This document shows, one piece after another, positions 25,254-33,921 of a DNA stretch of 64,000 bases (position 1 is its first letter; every line of letters starts with the position of its first letter). The notes under the pieces were generated by a model. It was given only the letters and a program-made list of their open reading frames with translations. It was not told where the DNA came from and made no database searches. The DNA lies in NCBI GenBank assembly GCA_947564305.1, contig CANOBT010000013.1, positions 1-64,000 on the forward strand. The letters are read 5' to 3'. Both the position numbers and the translations under genes were made by a program. The DNA is from an uncultured Lachnospiraceae bacterium. Its GTDB lineage: Bacteria > Bacillota_A > Clostridia > Lachnospirales > Lachnospiraceae.

Positions 25254-26755
25254 ACTTGGTATTTTATTTCCTCACACGCCGCAAGTCCATATGCTTCTAT
25301 GTCTGTCACAGTTACCTTTCCTCCGCAGGCACACATCCTGATTCCATTCTGCTCATTCCCCGCAAAAACATTATTGGAATGATTATTCTGATAATGATCT
25401 GTAAATATCTCGATGGAACTCTGATCTGAAAAAATATGTACATCCAGTTGTTTCTTCCCTTTCAAATACATATCGCTATGTGAGATTCCTTTGCTCCATC
25501 CATCACTATGATTGCGGTCTACAGACATCTGTGCATGTTTGAAATCAAAAGTACATACTGTCTTAAGTCCTTTCCCGCACCGCAGGTCAAGTACAAGTTG
25601 ATCTGCATCGGTCTTCCCAAGATCAATCTTAAACTTCAGTTCAAAGGAAACACCGTCCCCGGCTTTCAAATCTGTTTTCTCCGCTCCCACAACCAGCTCA
25701 TCCTGCCTGTTTTCATCCGTGCGGAGAGCTTCCAGCTCTTTTATCGGTACAAATGCCAACGTGCCGTTCTCCGTCATCCGCACTTCCCGGACGATATTAT
25801 AGGAACCGCACCACCCTTCTTTATACGTTGGACCCCAGTCCTTCCAGAACGGCATCCAGTCCCAGCAATTCGCCCATGCCACAAGAAGCCTCCTGCCGTC
25901 CGGCGCTACGAATGACTGCGGAGCATAATAATCGAAGCCCCAGTCTATCTCGCCGCTAAAATGATGAGAAAATTTTCCGGTTTCATAATCAAAATCTCCT
26001 ATCATATATACGACCGTACGCTCACCTGCCCCCATAGGAGAAACGATCAGTGCATACTGATCACCGTCTCCTACCGGGAAGAAATCCGGGCATTCCCACA
26101 TATACCCCCACTCGCCCCGGCTCTCCGCCAGGACATTAAAATAGGTCCAGTGGAACATATCCGTGGAGCGGTATAAAAGCGCCTGCGCCTTATCATCCCT
26201 GCTAGCACCGCAGACCATGTAATAAGTATCCCCATGCTTCCACACCTTCGGATCTCTGAACTGGTGTGACGGAACCCCTTCCGGCGGCGTCAGAACCGGA
26301 TTGCCCTCATATTTTTCAAAATGTATCCCATCCTCACTGTAAGCGATACACTGCGTCTGTTCGAATCCCCTGCCGTCATTCGTTACTCCTGTAAACATCA
26401 AAAACAGCTTCCCATCATGCTCAATGGCACTTCCAGAAAAACAGCCGCCACGCATATGATCATCGTAAAATTCACTTGGCGCGAGAGCAAGCGGCAGATA
26501 CTCCCAGTGGAGCAGATCCTCACTCACCGCATGTCCCCAGTGCATATAATCCCAGTGACCATAATACGGATTATACTGGTAAAAGAAATGGTACTTACCT
26601 TTATAGTAGATTAACCCGTTTGGGTCATTGATCCATCCTGTCTGTCCCATAAAATGATAGCGCTGCCGCATTTTCCCATTCTTTACTATTTCTTTCTTTT
26701 CATCAATTTCCCGCTGCGCTCTGTCTATATTGCGCTGCATTATTTCCTTAGACAT
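25247..26755 (-). CDS. GH32 beta-fructofuranosidase (invertase/inulinase/levanase type)
   Basis: 502 residues, cytoplasmic (no signal peptide). Catalytic motifs of the five-bladed propeller: WINDPNGLIYYKG (Asp nucleophile), FRDPKV (transition-state Asp) and ECPDFF (Glu acid/base), followed by a C-terminal beta-sandwich domain (about 350-500). I choose ATG 26755 with GGAGGA 7 nt upstream. It hydrolyses beta-fructosidic bonds in sucrose or fructo-oligosaccharides brought in by the ABC importer of the same operon. It is the last gene of the operon. Confidence 0.93.
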   Translation of the reverse strand: MSKEIMQRNIDRAQREIDEKKEIVKNGKMRQRYHFMGQTGWINDPNGLIYYKGKYHFFYQYNPYYGHWDYMHWGHAVSEDLLHWEYLPLALAPSEFYDDHMRGGCFSGSAIEHDGKLFLMFTGVTNDGRGFEQTQCIAYSEDGIHFEKYEGNPVLTPPEGVPSHQFRDPKVWKHGDTYYMVCGASRDDKAQALLYRSTDMFHWTYFNVLAESRGEWGYMWECPDFFPVGDGDQYALIVSPMGAGERTVVYMIGDFDYETGKFSHHFSGEIDWGFDYYAPQSFVAPDGRRLLVAWANCWDWMPFWKDWGPTYKEGWCGSYNIVREVRMTENGTLAFVPIKELEALRTDENRQDELVVGAEKTDLKAGDGVSFELKFKIDLGKTDADQLVLDLRCGKGLKTVCTFDFKHAQMSVDRNHSDGWSKGISHSDMYLKGKKQLDVHIFSDQSSIEIFTDHYQNNHSNNVFAGNEQNGIRMCACGGKVTVTDIEAYGLAACEEIKYQVC

Positions 26756-26776
26756 ATATTTCCTCCAAATCACTTC

Positions 26777-28120
26777 CTATTTATATTCATCACGGAGTTT
26801 TTTTGCAAATTCCGTATTAAGTTTAGACTCCCGCCGGGCTTTTTCTTCTTTGATACGGAATTGCTCTTCTCTCGCCGGAGCATACTCTTCCCACCGTTTT
26901 TCCCAGGATTCTCTCGCTGCCTTCATTTCTTCTGTAAGTTCAGGCATCTTTAAATTCCTCTCCGGAAGCATCGGCACATTTGGCAGTCTTTCTTCTACGG
27001 GAAGGATCGTAATCTCATCCTCCGTCGGCAGTGTCTGATACCAGTAAGCAGTAGAACTCCAGTCATCAGACAGATGATTCGCGTGACCATGTTCTATCGT
27101 TACCCGGAGACTCTTCTCAAACCGCACCGGATCCGTGATATGGAATCGGTAAGATACCTGGAAACCATCTGTATCACCTTCATGCACGATTGTTCCAAAG
27201 AACGGATAAGCATTTCTCTGCATTCCCCATGCATGGTTAAAATAATCTTCCGTTCCTGTTCCGTTAAGGCTCGGGTATTCCTCTCCGTCGATGAAGAACA
27301 TATCATTCCCCTCACCCCACCAGCTTCCCTGGTAGTGCTTAACCGTCAGATTACATCCCACATAATGCCCGGTTCCTTTTACATCGAGAACCGTGTAGTT
27401 TCCTTCCCCCTTAAAGTTCGTTACATTGTTTACTTCCGGAGAGTTTGTCTGTACATCCGGCCCCCATCCATCGCAAGGGTTCTCACGTCTCCAACAGGAG
27501 TGGAAATATGCGGTATTTTTATCTAATGGCTCTTTGTACATCTCATAATCAATATTAAAATATAAAATAAACGGAAGCTCATTTTCATTTACAATCTCAA
27601 TTTTTGCCTTCTTATTGAACGGCATCGGGAAATAGCAGGACACGGAGCACGGTGCCCCATATCTTCCAGATTCTTCCGGTTTTAAGGAAACATTAAAGGG
27701 CAGAGAACTGAAATTTCCCGGGTAACAGTTTCCAATACAGAAGAAATCACCGAACGGAGCCAATACACTTGGTGTATCCTGATCATCCCATGTAATTTTA
27801 ATCAATGCTTTCCTATAGTAGAAAGGATCATAATCGTCCCATATCACGCCAAGGGCAGGGTGAATTTCCATAACCGGCGCTGCGGATGCATTTAACACCG
27901 GATCCAGGATGCTTGGTGCTTTTACCTTACGGCATGAAGAGGTCATCCAGATATGGGTAATGCAGCCTGGTCCTTCTATTTCTCCAAGTACAATACTCTC
28001 TTTTGACGGAATCTCCCAGTAATCCTGGTTCTTGCCGCGCTGATCCCAACTTGCAAGCCTTCCGTTTCTTGCTTCCTTAATTGTTGTCAAATCCTGAAAT
28101 AATCCTGAAACCTTACTCAT
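26777..28120 (-). CDS. GH172-family (DUF2961) glycosidase
   Basis: 447 residues with the DUF2961 signature: GEIEGPGCITHIWMT near the N terminus, the GSWWGEGNDMFFIDGEEYP region and GTGTEDYFNHAWGM, whose acidic residues belong to the conserved active-site area. Family members include the Bifidobacterium alpha-D-fructofuranosidase/difructose dianhydride enzyme and alpha-D-arabinofuranosidases; the closeness to GH32 favours fructose-containing anhydrides or oligosaccharides here (inference). The C-terminal 60 residues are rich in Glu, Arg and Lys and probably helical. AGGAG precedes the ATG; no signal peptide. Confidence 0.85.
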   Translation of the reverse strand: MSKVSGLFQDLTTIKEARNGRLASWDQRGKNQDYWEIPSKESIVLGEIEGPGCITHIWMTSSCRKVKAPSILDPVLNASAAPVMEIHPALGVIWDDYDPFYYRKALIKITWDDQDTPSVLAPFGDFFCIGNCYPGNFSSLPFNVSLKPEESGRYGAPCSVSCYFPMPFNKKAKIEIVNENELPFILYFNIDYEMYKEPLDKNTAYFHSCWRRENPCDGWGPDVQTNSPEVNNVTNFKGEGNYTVLDVKGTGHYVGCNLTVKHYQGSWWGEGNDMFFIDGEEYPSLNGTGTEDYFNHAWGMQRNAYPFFGTIVHEGDTDGFQVSYRFHITDPVRFEKSLRVTIEHGHANHLSDDWSSTAYWYQTLPTEDEITILPVEERLPNVPMLPERNLKMPELTEEMKAARESWEKRWEEYAPAREEQFRIKEEKARRESKLNTEFAKKLRDEYK

Positions 28121-28159
28121 ATATATTCTCCTTTTCTTAATATTTAAAATTTATACTGC

Positions 28160-28246
28160 ACGCCGTGAAGATTGGCAGTGAAGTGCCGCTAAGATAAAGT
28201 ATGTCAGCCGAAATAGAGCTTCGTGAACTGTAAATCTCACTGGCGT
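28160..28246 (-). other. Structured intercistronic segment
   Basis: Outer arms ACGCCGTGAAGATT and AATCTCACTGGCGT pair with small bulges across 87 nt, enclosing a GGCA/TGCC hairpin. It lies in the 161-nt gap between the second permease and GH172 genes. It may be an RNA processing or stabilising structure that sets different expression of importer and enzymes. Confidence 0.35.
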
Positions 28247-28281
28247 ACAATATAAAATCATTTCAATCGTTCATACATTCA

Positions 28282-29112
28282 TTAACCCTTAACTGCTCCG
28301 GCTGTCATACCCTCCACGATATTTTTCTGGAAAAATCCGTAGAATATCAGCTCCGGAATAATAATCATAACGCTGGACGCTACAATTCCGCCGTAATCAA
28401 CTGTATAGGTTCCTTTAAAGAATGACGCGCCCATAGACAGTGTATAGTCGGAAACATCTCTGAGCATAACCGATGCAAACGGAAATTCATTCCAAATATA
28501 TAAAACATTAAATATTACAACTGTAGCGATTACCGGTTTTGTCATCGGAAGTATTACCTTAATCATAAGATCCCATATATTACACCCATCAATAACCGCA
28601 GCCTCATCAATTTCCGCCGGCAGGGATTTCAGATACCCCACAAGCAGCAGTGTATTAAAAGAAATAGATGTAGCGATGTATGGAAAAATCAATGCCAACT
28701 TTCCTCTAAGTCCAAAAAATACATTTATTTTATATACCGGAAACAGCAGGATGAATGGAGAGATTGATAGTCCCATGATCAAAAATCCATACAGCATCTT
28801 TTTTAATTTATTATTTTTAAATTCCATTCTCGCAAGGACAAAGGAACTGAAAAAGGTAATGATAAGTTCCGCTAACAATGAAATCACACAAACGAAAAAT
28901 GTATTCGCGTACAGCATTGGAAAATCCAACGTTTCCATCGCATGCTTATAATTATCAAAATTAAATGTCTTCGGCAGTGAAAGCGGGGATGACATTATTT
29001 CAGAATTTGTCTTAAAAGAAAGAACCAGCATCCACAAAAACGGGAACACAACTAATATCGTGATAAGAGCCATTAGAATATACTGGCCGGCCTTTTTTCT
29101 CTTGTTTACCAT
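28282..29112 (-). CDS. ABC sugar transporter permease (MalG type)
   Basis: 276 residues, six membrane segments, N-terminal KRKKAGQYILMALITILVVF. The coupling loop EAA motif is visible as EIDEAAVIDGCNIWDLMIKVILPM. It pairs with the upstream MalF-type permease. No ATPase gene is in the operon, so a shared MsmK-like ATPase elsewhere is expected. Confidence 0.93.
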   Translation of the reverse strand: MVNKRKKAGQYILMALITILVVFPFLWMLVLSFKTNSEIMSSPLSLPKTFNFDNYKHAMETLDFPMLYANTFFVCVISLLAELIITFFSSFVLARMEFKNNKLKKMLYGFLIMGLSISPFILLFPVYKINVFFGLRGKLALIFPYIATSISFNTLLLVGYLKSLPAEIDEAAVIDGCNIWDLMIKVILPMTKPVIATVVIFNVLYIWNEFPFASVMLRDVSDYTLSMGASFFKGTYTVDYGGIVASSVMIIIPELIFYGFFQKNIVEGMTAGAVKG

Positions 29113-29116
29113 AATC

Positions 29117-29989
29117 CTACCCCTCTCTTTCCTTCGTTACTATATTGTAGATTGCTGTAATCAGCAGTGACAATACAAATGTAAATGTTGCAAGCGACAT
29201 GCCATACCCGTAATCACTGCTGGAGAAAGTCATTGAATAACTATATGTCACCAGAGTCTCCGACAGGTGGTTTGGTCCGCCCCCTGTAGTCTGCTGCACA
29301 ATTTCAAATATCTTAAATACTCCGGTGATAATAAGCACGGCTACCGTTGAAATCGTCGTACGCATCATAGGTATGATCACGTACCTGACCTCCTGTACCG
29401 CGGTGGCGCCGTCGATCTTAACCGCCTCCATGACATCACCCGGAATCATCTTTAAACCTGCGATAAATATAGTCACAAGGTATCCTAATTGCTGCCAGAA
29501 ATATATGACCGCTATGCTGTACGGTGACAATGTATCTCCGCCAATCCACTTCTGTTTCAGCCCATCTGCCCCGATCGCGTCCAGTACATTGTTGATGATA
29601 CCGATATTGGGATCTAATATGTATACCCAGATAATACCTACAATGATCGGCGCTATGATCGCCGGGGAAAAAATCAATGCCTTTGAAAAATCTACTGCCC
29701 TTAACCGCTGATTCAATAAAAGCGCGATCAGAAATGATAATGAAAGCAAAAGGACAAATGCCAATACAAACATGACCATTGTGTTTTTAAAAGATATCCA
29801 GAATACCTTATCCTGGAACATTCTTATATAATTTTGTAAACCGATAAATTTTGCCTGCCCGATTCCTGAATATTTCGTAAAACTATACCGTACCGCTATG
29901 ATGATCGGAAGCATGATGAAAATACTGTAGACCAGCAGAGTCGGAACCATAAGACCTATTTTATATTTCTTTTTACTTAACCAATGCAT
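29117..29989 (-). CDS. ABC sugar transporter permease (MalF type)
   Basis: 290 residues, six membrane segments. The EAA loop reads VMEAVKIDGATAVQEVRYVIIPMM. N-terminal LMVPTLLVYSIFIMLPIIIAVRYSF is typical of carbohydrate uptake family 1. Four nt separate it from the next permease gene, so the two are cotranslated. Confidence 0.93.
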   Translation of the reverse strand: MHWLSKKKYKIGLMVPTLLVYSIFIMLPIIIAVRYSFTKYSGIGQAKFIGLQNYIRMFQDKVFWISFKNTMVMFVLAFVLLLSLSFLIALLLNQRLRAVDFSKALIFSPAIIAPIIVGIIWVYILDPNIGIINNVLDAIGADGLKQKWIGGDTLSPYSIAVIYFWQQLGYLVTIFIAGLKMIPGDVMEAVKIDGATAVQEVRYVIIPMMRTTISTVAVLIITGVFKIFEIVQQTTGGGPNHLSETLVTYSYSMTFSSSDYGYGMSLATFTFVLSLLITAIYNIVTKEREG

Positions 29990-30037
29990 AATATTAACCT
30001 GTCTTTCTTATGTGTTTCCTACAGTTTCTCTTTCCAT

Positions 30038-30073
30038 GATTCCGGCACCGTGTCATTTCCCGATGCCGGAATC
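30038..30073 (-). other. Stem-loop between binding-protein and permease genes
   Basis: GATTCCGGCA pairs perfectly with TGCCGGAATC around a 16-nt loop. Such hairpins after a solute-binding-protein gene commonly protect its mRNA or attenuate the permease genes, giving excess binding protein. Confidence 0.65.
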
Positions 30074-30085
30074 CATGACCGGCAG

Positions 30086-31411
30086 TTACAGGCTGTTGGC
30101 CAAAGCTGTATCAATTTTGTCAAGAGCCTCTTCCGGTTGGTATGTTCCCTGCAGGACACCGAAGATTCCATCATATAATGCTTCCTGGACTGCAGAAGAT
30201 ACCGTCAGGTCCGGCGCTGCCTGCGGACTTCCCCACCCGTTTGCAAGAGCCTCAATCATCGCGTTCATAGAATACTGGCTGTCAGAAGCTGCCGCCCCTT
30301 CATAATTTGTAGACGGGAATATAGACCCCTCATAAGAAATCTTTGCTGCCTCTTCTCCATAGTAGAATTTTAAAAAATCATATACACCTTCTTTTAAACT
30401 TTCATTCTCGGCAACTGCCGCACTGACACCAATCGGCGCTGACGGAACTTTCATAACAATATCCTGGCTGCTCTGTGAATCCGTAAATACCGGTCCCCAC
30501 CAGAATCCAATCTTATCACCAATGGTTTCGTCAAATTCTCCGCAATCCCACTGTCCTGTTCCAAACATCGCTGCCTGTCCTTCATTAAATAACTGCTTCG
30601 CATCGAAATACTCGATCGTAGCCATATTTTCCGGAAATGCATTTGCATCTTTCATACCCTGAAACTTCTCAAAACATGCTGTCAGTTCCTCATTATTAAA
30701 CTTGTCCTGACCGTCCAGAATATTTCCGATGTTGTCCTCCCAGCCATATCTTGCCAGGAACTCATTGAACTCCCACATTGCAAATGCGCTGTTTTTGCTT
30801 CCGATAGCAAGAGGTACAACGCCGCTGTCCTTTAATTTCTTTATCATCTCGATAAAGTCATCATAAGTCGTTTCATCAGTTGGATATTCCACTTCTGCTT
30901 TATCAAATAATTCCTTGTTGTAGAAAATACCCTGTACATTACACTGATATGGAAGTCCATACTGTCCATTGTCATCCTTAAATGCTGCTTCCATACCGCC
31001 CAACGCTGTTTTGATATCCTCATTTTTATCAAGAAATTCTGTCAGATCCATCAAAACACCAGCTTCGCTATATTCCGGAGCCTCCGAACCTTCAATCCAG
31101 AAAATCTGCGGAAGTGTGCCGTCTTCTGCTTTCAACTTCATGTTCTTTGAATGAGTTTCTGTATCTGCTGCTTCGAACTCTACTTTATATTTCCCCTCAT
31201 TTGCCGTATTAAAAGCCTCTACAATATTATTCGTAACCGGCTCCTGTCCTGCCGGATTTGCTACATGGATACCAAACTTGATGACCATAGCACCGCTCTC
31301 ATCCGTCTTCGGCTCTTCCGCTCCGCCTCCTGAGCAGCCTGTCAATAATCCCAATATCATTGCACTGACCGTTAAAACAGACAATAATTTTGTTAATTTT
31401 TTGTTCCTCAT
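30086..31411 (-). CDS. ABC sugar transporter solute-binding lipoprotein
   Basis: 441 residues. Lipoprotein signal (MRNKKLTKLLSVLTVSAM..., LLTGCSGGG) and an extracellular-solute-binding family 1 fold (VEFEAADTETHSKNMKLKAE, DKAEVEYPTDETTYDDF, EGQAAMFGTGQWD). It is the first gene after the operator-controlled promoter and should bind the fructo-oligosaccharide or difructose anhydride processed by GH32/GH172 (inference). AAAGGAGAA precedes the ATG. Confidence 0.93.
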   Translation of the reverse strand: MRNKKLTKLLSVLTVSAMILGLLTGCSGGGAEEPKTDESGAMVIKFGIHVANPAGQEPVTNNIVEAFNTANEGKYKVEFEAADTETHSKNMKLKAEDGTLPQIFWIEGSEAPEYSEAGVLMDLTEFLDKNEDIKTALGGMEAAFKDDNGQYGLPYQCNVQGIFYNKELFDKAEVEYPTDETTYDDFIEMIKKLKDSGVVPLAIGSKNSAFAMWEFNEFLARYGWEDNIGNILDGQDKFNNEELTACFEKFQGMKDANAFPENMATIEYFDAKQLFNEGQAAMFGTGQWDCGEFDETIGDKIGFWWGPVFTDSQSSQDIVMKVPSAPIGVSAAVAENESLKEGVYDFLKFYYGEEAAKISYEGSIFPSTNYEGAAASDSQYSMNAMIEALANGWGSPQAAPDLTVSSAVQEALYDGIFGVLQGTYQPEEALDKIDTALANSL

Positions 31412-31435
31412 ACTGTTCTCCTTTTTCTACATTCA

Positions 31436-31465
31436 TATATATGGAACCCGTTCCATATTCGTCAA
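31436..31465 (-). promoter_or_regulatory. Promoter of the fructan operon
   Basis: Minus strand TTGACG (31460-31465), 18-nt spacer, TATATA (31436-31441). The whole spacer is occupied by operator 1, so repressor and RNA polymerase would exclude each other. Confidence 0.75.
31442..31455. promoter_or_regulatory. LacI-family operator 1
   Basis: TGGAACCCGTTCCA: 6-bp arms TGGAAC/GTTCCA around CC. An identical 14-mer is at 31498-31511. Expected target of the LacI protein encoded at 31667-32650. Confidence 0.85.
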
Positions 31466-31497
31466 AAAAATTAAACTACATTGTTTTTGCTTCGAAA

Positions 31498-31511
31498 TGG
31501 AACCCGTTCCA
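31498..31511. promoter_or_regulatory. LacI-family operator 2
   Basis: Second identical TGGAACCCGTTCCA, 56 bp centre to centre from operator 1 and upstream of the -35. The spacing (about 5.3 helical turns) could allow a DNA loop. Confidence 0.8.
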
Positions 31512-31601
31512 CATAAAGCAAAAATAAAAAAATCAGACGCGCATCTTCGATTTCTTTAATCCCATTATATTACAATATTCTTACTTGTCAACAGCTTTTT
31601 T

Positions 31602-31678
31602 ACAGTCGTTTGAATTTTGTATATAATCACAGAATTTTCAAGTTTATTTTTGTGGATTATTACTAATCAAACGACTGT
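31602..31678. repeat. 12-bp inverted repeat flanking the end of the LacI gene
   Basis: ACAGTCGTTTGA (31602-31613) and TCAAACGACTGT (31667-31678) are perfect inverse copies 53 bp apart. The right arm contains the LacI stop codon. Could be a long-loop terminator for lacI or a leftover of a small insertion. Confidence 0.5.
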
Positions 31679-32650
31679 TGTATTACCTTTTCTAATTTCC
31701 ACATCTAGCACAACATTCTTATTTTTATAGACTTTTCCGTCTACTAGCCTATGGATTAAACGAACAGATTCTTTTGCCAGACCTTCAATGGGCTGCACAA
31801 TTGCTGTCATTTTCGGTTCTACCATCTCTGTGATATAAGTTCCGTCATAAGATACAAACTTAACATCCCTAGGAACCTTTCTATGGCTGCGTATGGTTTC
31901 GTTCATACATTCAATAGCAAGACGGTCAACGCCAAAAACACCGTCGAATTCAATACCTTTCGAAAATACATCCTTAACAGCTTCTCTGTAATATCTGGAA
32001 TCAAAGCGGTTCCACTCCAGTTCATAACAAATCGTTGGAATATCATGTTTTTTCATAACACGTTCAAATTCATAATGTCTTTCATGATAAGGGGATTCAA
32101 CTTCTGTTGCACCTTTAAAATGCAGTATTCTCTTACAGCCATTGGATATCAATGTCTCAGCCGCCAACCGCCCGCCATCTTTATGATTCACGGAAACTAC
32201 AGGTATATTTTCTCCGAGATAACGATCCAGAGCAACAATCGGTTTCTCTATTTTTTTGTACTCTTCCACATCCAGAGAATGTACACCTGTAATAACTCCA
32301 TCTACGATATGGCGTCTTAACATATCCAGATATTCAATCTCCGCGTTACTTTCTTTTTCTGTATTACAAAGCATCATTTTAAATCCATACCTGTAAAGCT
32401 CTGCCTCAGCATAATCAACAAACTCTGAAAAAAAGGGATTGGCAATATTCGGAACTAAAACTGCGATAATTCCTGTTTTTTTGCGATATAAATTCCTTGC
32501 CAGTTCATTGGGAGTATAGTTCAGTTCTTTTACAGCCTGTTCAATCTTTGCTCTGCTTTCTTCTGATACATAGCCACTGCTATTGAGAAACCTTGATACT
32601 GTTCCAACTCCTACTCCAGCCTGTTTTGCAACATCTTTAATGCCAGCCAT
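31667..32650 (-). CDS. LacI-family regulator of the fructan operon
   Basis: About 327 residues. Headpiece IKDVAKQAGVGVGTVSRFLN, hinge YTPNELARNL, then a ribose-binding-like effector domain (GIIAVLVPNIANPFFSEFVD, FDGVFGVDRLAIECM, MTAIVQPIEGLAKESVRLI). I start at ATG 32650 (GAGGAGG upstream), not the 99-nt longer frame. It lies upstream of the operon in the same direction, with two identical operators in between, which strongly suggests repression of the transporter and glycosidases until substrate arrives. Confidence 0.93.
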   Translation of the reverse strand: MAGIKDVAKQAGVGVGTVSRFLNSSGYVSEESRAKIEQAVKELNYTPNELARNLYRKKTGIIAVLVPNIANPFFSEFVDYAEAELYRYGFKMMLCNTEKESNAEIEYLDMLRRHIVDGVITGVHSLDVEEYKKIEKPIVALDRYLGENIPVVSVNHKDGGRLAAETLISNGCKRILHFKGATEVESPYHERHYEFERVMKKHDIPTICYELEWNRFDSRYYREAVKDVFSKGIEFDGVFGVDRLAIECMNETIRSHRKVPRDVKFVSYDGTYITEMVEPKMTAIVQPIEGLAKESVRLIHRLVDGKVYKNKNVVLDVEIRKGNTTVV

Positions 32651-32803
32651 AAATCCTCCTCTTTTGACTTTTGTTTTATACCTCCATTTTAAAGTATTTT
32701 TATAAAAAGTCAAAGATATTTTAAAAATTAGGAATATTTTATTCGCCAATCATTTGGATGAAATCATTCTCTGACCTGACAAGCAGCATATCTGAACCTA
32801 ATC

Positions 32804-32829
32804 AAAAACGGCCTGCTTTTTGCAGACCG
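32804..32829. terminator. Bidirectional terminator between the dapF-like gene and lacI
   Basis: CGGCCTGC-TTTTT-GCAGACCG (one mismatch) with T-runs on both strands (32804-32808 as A-run, CTTTTT after 32829). Ends the dapF-like transcript on the minus strand. Confidence 0.8.
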
Positions 32830-32863
32830 CTTTTTACTATATACTTATCATAATACATAGGAC

Positions 32864-33721
32864 TTACAACACCCGCAGCTTCTCTGTAAACTCACTGCTC
32901 AAACTAATCTTCGCCACATAAAATACATCCCCTGTCAGATAAGTCTCCCAGTCATCGTCAATCTCTACCTGCAAATCCCCTCCCGGCATATGCACGATCA
33001 CTTTATTTCCCGTCAGGCCAAGCTTATATGCTACGCCGGCAGCCGCACAAGCTCCTGTTCCGTTAGCCATCGTATAACCTGCCCCACGCTCAAAAGTTTC
33101 AATCGCAATATTGCTGCGGTCAATGACTTTCATAATCTCTGTATTGACCCGTTCCGGAAAATATCTTGCACTCTCTGAGAACCCTCCAATCTTACGAACA
33201 AGCTCCTCGGAAATTTCATGCATCGGAATGACACAGTGCGGATTTCCTATCGACACACAGGTCGCCGGATATAACGTATTTCCAAACACCATATCCTCAT
33301 TAATGACTTCTCTTCTCTCCCCTGTCACCGGAATCTCATCGCTGAAGAATGACAATTTTCCCATGGAAATGCGAAGCCTGCTTCCATCTTCATTCAAATA
33401 AGTAATCTCTACCATACCGCCGTCTGTCAAAAGATGGTATTTCTTCTTCTGCACATAACCTGCATCTTTCAGATATTTTGCAAAAATCCGGACTCCGTTT
33501 CCGCTTTTCTCGGCAATGCTTCCATCTGGATTCCAGATTTTAAGAGACATATGCTTTTCTCCGATAAACGGACCTTCCAGGATTCCGTCAGAACCTATAC
33601 CTGTATTGCGGTTGCAAAGCATCGCTACATTTTTCTCGTTCAGTTTCAGTTCATTTTTATTAGGGTCAAATACCAGATAATCATTTCCCAACCCGTGATA
33701 TCGCTCTACTACAGTTTTCAT
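32864..33721 (-). CDS. DapF-family protein lacking both catalytic cysteines
   Basis: 285 residues with the diaminopimelate epimerase fold and many substrate contacts: GLGNDYLVFD, CNRNTGIGSDG, WNPDGS, SGNGVRIF, IGNPHCV, ETFERGAG. But the first catalytic Cys (E. coli-type C73, normally EMCGNG) is Ser73 (EKSGNG), and the second (normally GET-ACGSG) is Asn220 with Tyr for Glu (GAGYTMANGTG). Codons AGC and AAC confirm both. A two-base cysteine racemase mechanism is therefore impossible. The same fold without cysteines is used by PhzF isomerases. I start at ATG 33721 with GGAGG upstream. Possible roles: an altered isomerase or hydrolase, or a DAP-binding protein; no function assigned. Confidence 0.85.
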   Translation of the reverse strand: MKTVVERYHGLGNDYLVFDPNKNELKLNEKNVAMLCNRNTGIGSDGILEGPFIGEKHMSLKIWNPDGSIAEKSGNGVRIFAKYLKDAGYVQKKKYHLLTDGGMVEITYLNEDGSRLRISMGKLSFFSDEIPVTGERREVINEDMVFGNTLYPATCVSIGNPHCVIPMHEISEELVRKIGGFSESARYFPERVNTEIMKVIDRSNIAIETFERGAGYTMANGTGACAAAGVAYKLGLTGNKVIVHMPGGDLQVEIDDDWETYLTGDVFYVAKISLSSEFTEKLRVL

Positions 33722-33742
33722 TATCTGCACCTCCATTTTTGT

Positions 33743-33770
33743 AACCACTTGCAACGCAAGTAATTGCCTG
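33743..33770 (-). repeat. Leader hairpin element, copy B (upstream of dapF-like gene)
   Basis: Minus strand AATTACTTGC-GTT-GCAAGTGGTT forms a 10-bp stem with two G-U pairs, ending about 9 nt before the Shine-Dalgarno. Homologous to copy A at 10801-10828 with base-pair-preserving changes. Confidence 0.6.
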
Positions 33771-33836
33771 CACGCACGTCTTTCATTTCTTTTATTATAC
33801 CCGGCATTTTTTTCAAATAATACGTAAGAAATGCTT

Positions 33837-33863
33837 TTAACATTGCAGATAATGCTCTATAAT
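33837..33863 (+). promoter_or_regulatory. Promoter of the AraC-family gene
   Basis: Perfect TATAAT (33858-33863) with TTAACA (33837-33842) 15 nt upstream, or TTTTAA at 17 nt. The start codon follows about 50 nt downstream of the likely start site. Confidence 0.5.
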
Positions 33864-33921
33864 AAAAGCAAGTTCGTGCAAGGCACCGTATAGAAAAGAT
33901 AGAGAAGTTGGGGATGAGAAT

